A DNA stretch of 6,402 nt from an uncultured Fusobacterium sp. (GTDB lineage: Bacteria > Fusobacteriota > Fusobacteriia > Fusobacteriales > Fusobacteriaceae). Positions 5,552 to 6,402 of this stretch are shown here, piece by piece. A model generated the notes under the pieces. It worked only from the letters and a program-made list of their open reading frames with translations. It was not told where the DNA came from and searched no databases. The position numbers and the translations under genes are program-made. Position 1 is the stretch's first letter. Every line of letters begins with the position of its first letter. The stretch is taken from contig UQXM01000103.1 of assembly GCA_900545035.1 (NCBI GenBank), forward strand, positions 1 through 6,402. Reading direction: 5' to 3'.

Positions 5552-6402
5552 TTACTTTAAAGGTGTTGGGATTTTTCCCAATACCTTTTTATCCATAAGA
5601 GATTTAGCGTTAATATATACTTCTGTTACACGAGTATCAGAATGTCCGAGAAAATCTCTTATTTCAAGAATATCTGCCCCATTTGCAGAAAGTTCTGTTG
5701 CCACAGCGTGTCTTATGTTGTGGGGACTGATATCTGCGCCTATTGTTTTTCCCATATCATGAATAATATTATAAAGAGCGTTATAAGTAAGTCTGCTGTT
5801 TTTATTATAAAAGCTTGGAAAAACATATCTCTCTTCCATTTCCTCTTCCGAAAAACTATACATCTGCATAACATATTGTTTATAGTTTTTTAATTTTTCC
5901 ACAAGAATATCGTGAAGTGGTTTATATTGCTCTCTTCCGCTTTTTGTTTTTTCCAATTTTATAAAATAATCTGTATCTCTTTTTAAAATATTTTTATATT
6001 TTAAATCCAAAAGCTCCTGACTTCTCATTCCTGTATAAAAAAGTGTATAAAAAATAACTGTGTTTCTGTATTCTTTTTCTCCGCAAACAGCATATTTTTC
6101 AAGTATTTCCTGAATATTTTCAAAAGACAGTTTTAAAATATTATCCAAATTTCTTGCTGTTTTAAATTTTTTAAAAAATCTGAAAGGATTTATATATTTT
6201 TCTCTTTTTGCTCTTTCATATATTCTTTCCAATTCATCATACAGAGATTTCAGTCCCAGCATTATTTTATTTACAGAAGTTTTTTTTAAATTTCTTTCAT
6301 ATAAAAGATGAGAAAGATAATTTTCAGCATCTTCCTCTGTTGTTTCCAGCATAAATCTTATATACTGTTCTTCTCCTGTTCCCTGTATTTCAAAAATATA
6401 AG
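5552..6402 (-). CDS. tyrosine recombinase/integrase, N-terminus beyond window edge
   Basis: This is a tyrosine-type site-specific recombinase that would break and rejoin DNA through a 3'-phosphotyrosine. An in-frame ATG at 6352 is probably internal, because the frame stays open to the edge and the extra codons (including QGTGEEQYIRF) read as part of the SAM-like N-terminal DNA-binding domain. Numbered from that ATG, the catalytic residues are R110 in TGMRSQELLDL, probably K137 in KTKSGR, H211 and R214 in SPHNIRHAVATE, H237 in FLGHSDTRVTE and the nucleophile Y246 in VYINAK. All are intact, so the enzyme is likely active. The family includes XerC/XerD and mobile-element integrases; the visible part cannot decide between them. 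Its last codons (IPTPLK) lie inside the terminator hairpin of the convergent xth gene. Base composition matches its neighbours, so recent transfer is not obvious. Confidence 0.92.
   Translation of the reverse strand, partial: YIFEIQGTGEEQYIRFMLETTEEDAENYLSHLLYERNLKKTSVNKIMLGLKSLYDELERIYERAKREKYINPFRFFKKFKTARNLDNILKLSFENIQEILEKYAVCGEKEYRNTVIFYTLFYTGMRSQELLDLKYKNILKRDTDYFIKLEKTKSGREQYKPLHDILVEKLKNYKQYVMQMYSFSEEEMEERYVFPSFYNKNSRLTYNALYNIIHDMGKTIGADISPHNIRHAVATELSANGADILEIRDFLGHSDTRVTEVYINAKSLMDKKVLGKIPTPLK
5559..5590 (+). terminator. rho-independent terminator for xth, inside the recombinase 3' end
   Basis: A 13-pair stem (5559-5571 with 5576-5588, one G-T wobble) closes a TTTT loop, with left arm AAGGTGTTGGGA and right arm TCCCAATACCTT. 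The right arm runs into TTTTT (5586-5590) on the plus strand, so it terminates the xth transcript. On the minus strand the stem is followed by only three T's, so it is at best weak for the recombinase. Confidence 0.85.

Noticed and set aside
5642..5893. 83-codon plus-strand open frame opposite the recombinase
   Set aside because: It is antisense to the HNIRH and GH catalytic region, so it is a shadow of the real gene.
1..6402. CRISPR array, tRNA or rRNA gene, insertion sequence, riboswitch or toxin-antitoxin pair
   Set aside because: I saw no regularly spaced repeats, cloverleaf, terminal inverted repeats with a transposase, long structured leader or small toxin-like gene pair.

Overview
The window is strongly AT-rich, uses A/T-ending codons (AGA, GGA, ATA, AAA), has strong GGAGG-type ribosome-binding sites and packs its genes tightly. 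This fits a low-GC anaerobe, most likely a member of Fusobacteriota (Fusobacterium/Leptotrichia/Sebaldella type), with Clostridia or other low-GC Firmicutes as the alternative. The lineage is inferred from composition and gene style; there is no rRNA marker here.

Layout. (1) Minus strand, left: a membrane protein with a probable bacterial PH-like domain (start at 709, not the longer start at 772), with its own extended -10 promoter. (2) Plus strand, about 820-3300: a four-gene cluster read from one promoter. It holds two tandem paralogous four-helix membrane proteins of unknown function, a one-helix DUF3592-like protein and a Gfo/Idh/MocA-family oxidoreductase, and ends in a terminator whose loop contains the last stop codon. 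(3) Plus strand, about 3298-5590: a two-gene unit. The first gene encodes an HD-domain phosphohydrolase (HDDC2/YfbR type) fused to a Cof-type HAD phosphatase; the second is exodeoxyribonuclease III (xth). The unit ends in a strong terminator. (4) Minus strand, right: a tyrosine recombinase converging on xth, whose reading frame runs off the right edge, so its N-terminus is missing.

Functional logic. The third region joins a likely deoxynucleotide-monophosphate phosphohydrolase, a small-molecule phosphatase and an abasic-site repair nuclease, which suggests nucleotide-pool and DNA housekeeping. The second region pairs small unknown membrane proteins with a sugar-type dehydrogenase, and nothing visible explains the pairing. 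The recombinase is the only hint of mobility; no attachment site, tRNA, insertion sequence or CRISPR array is seen. I do not see a convincing undescribed system. The most unusual items are the HD-HAD fusion and the orphan membrane-protein pair.
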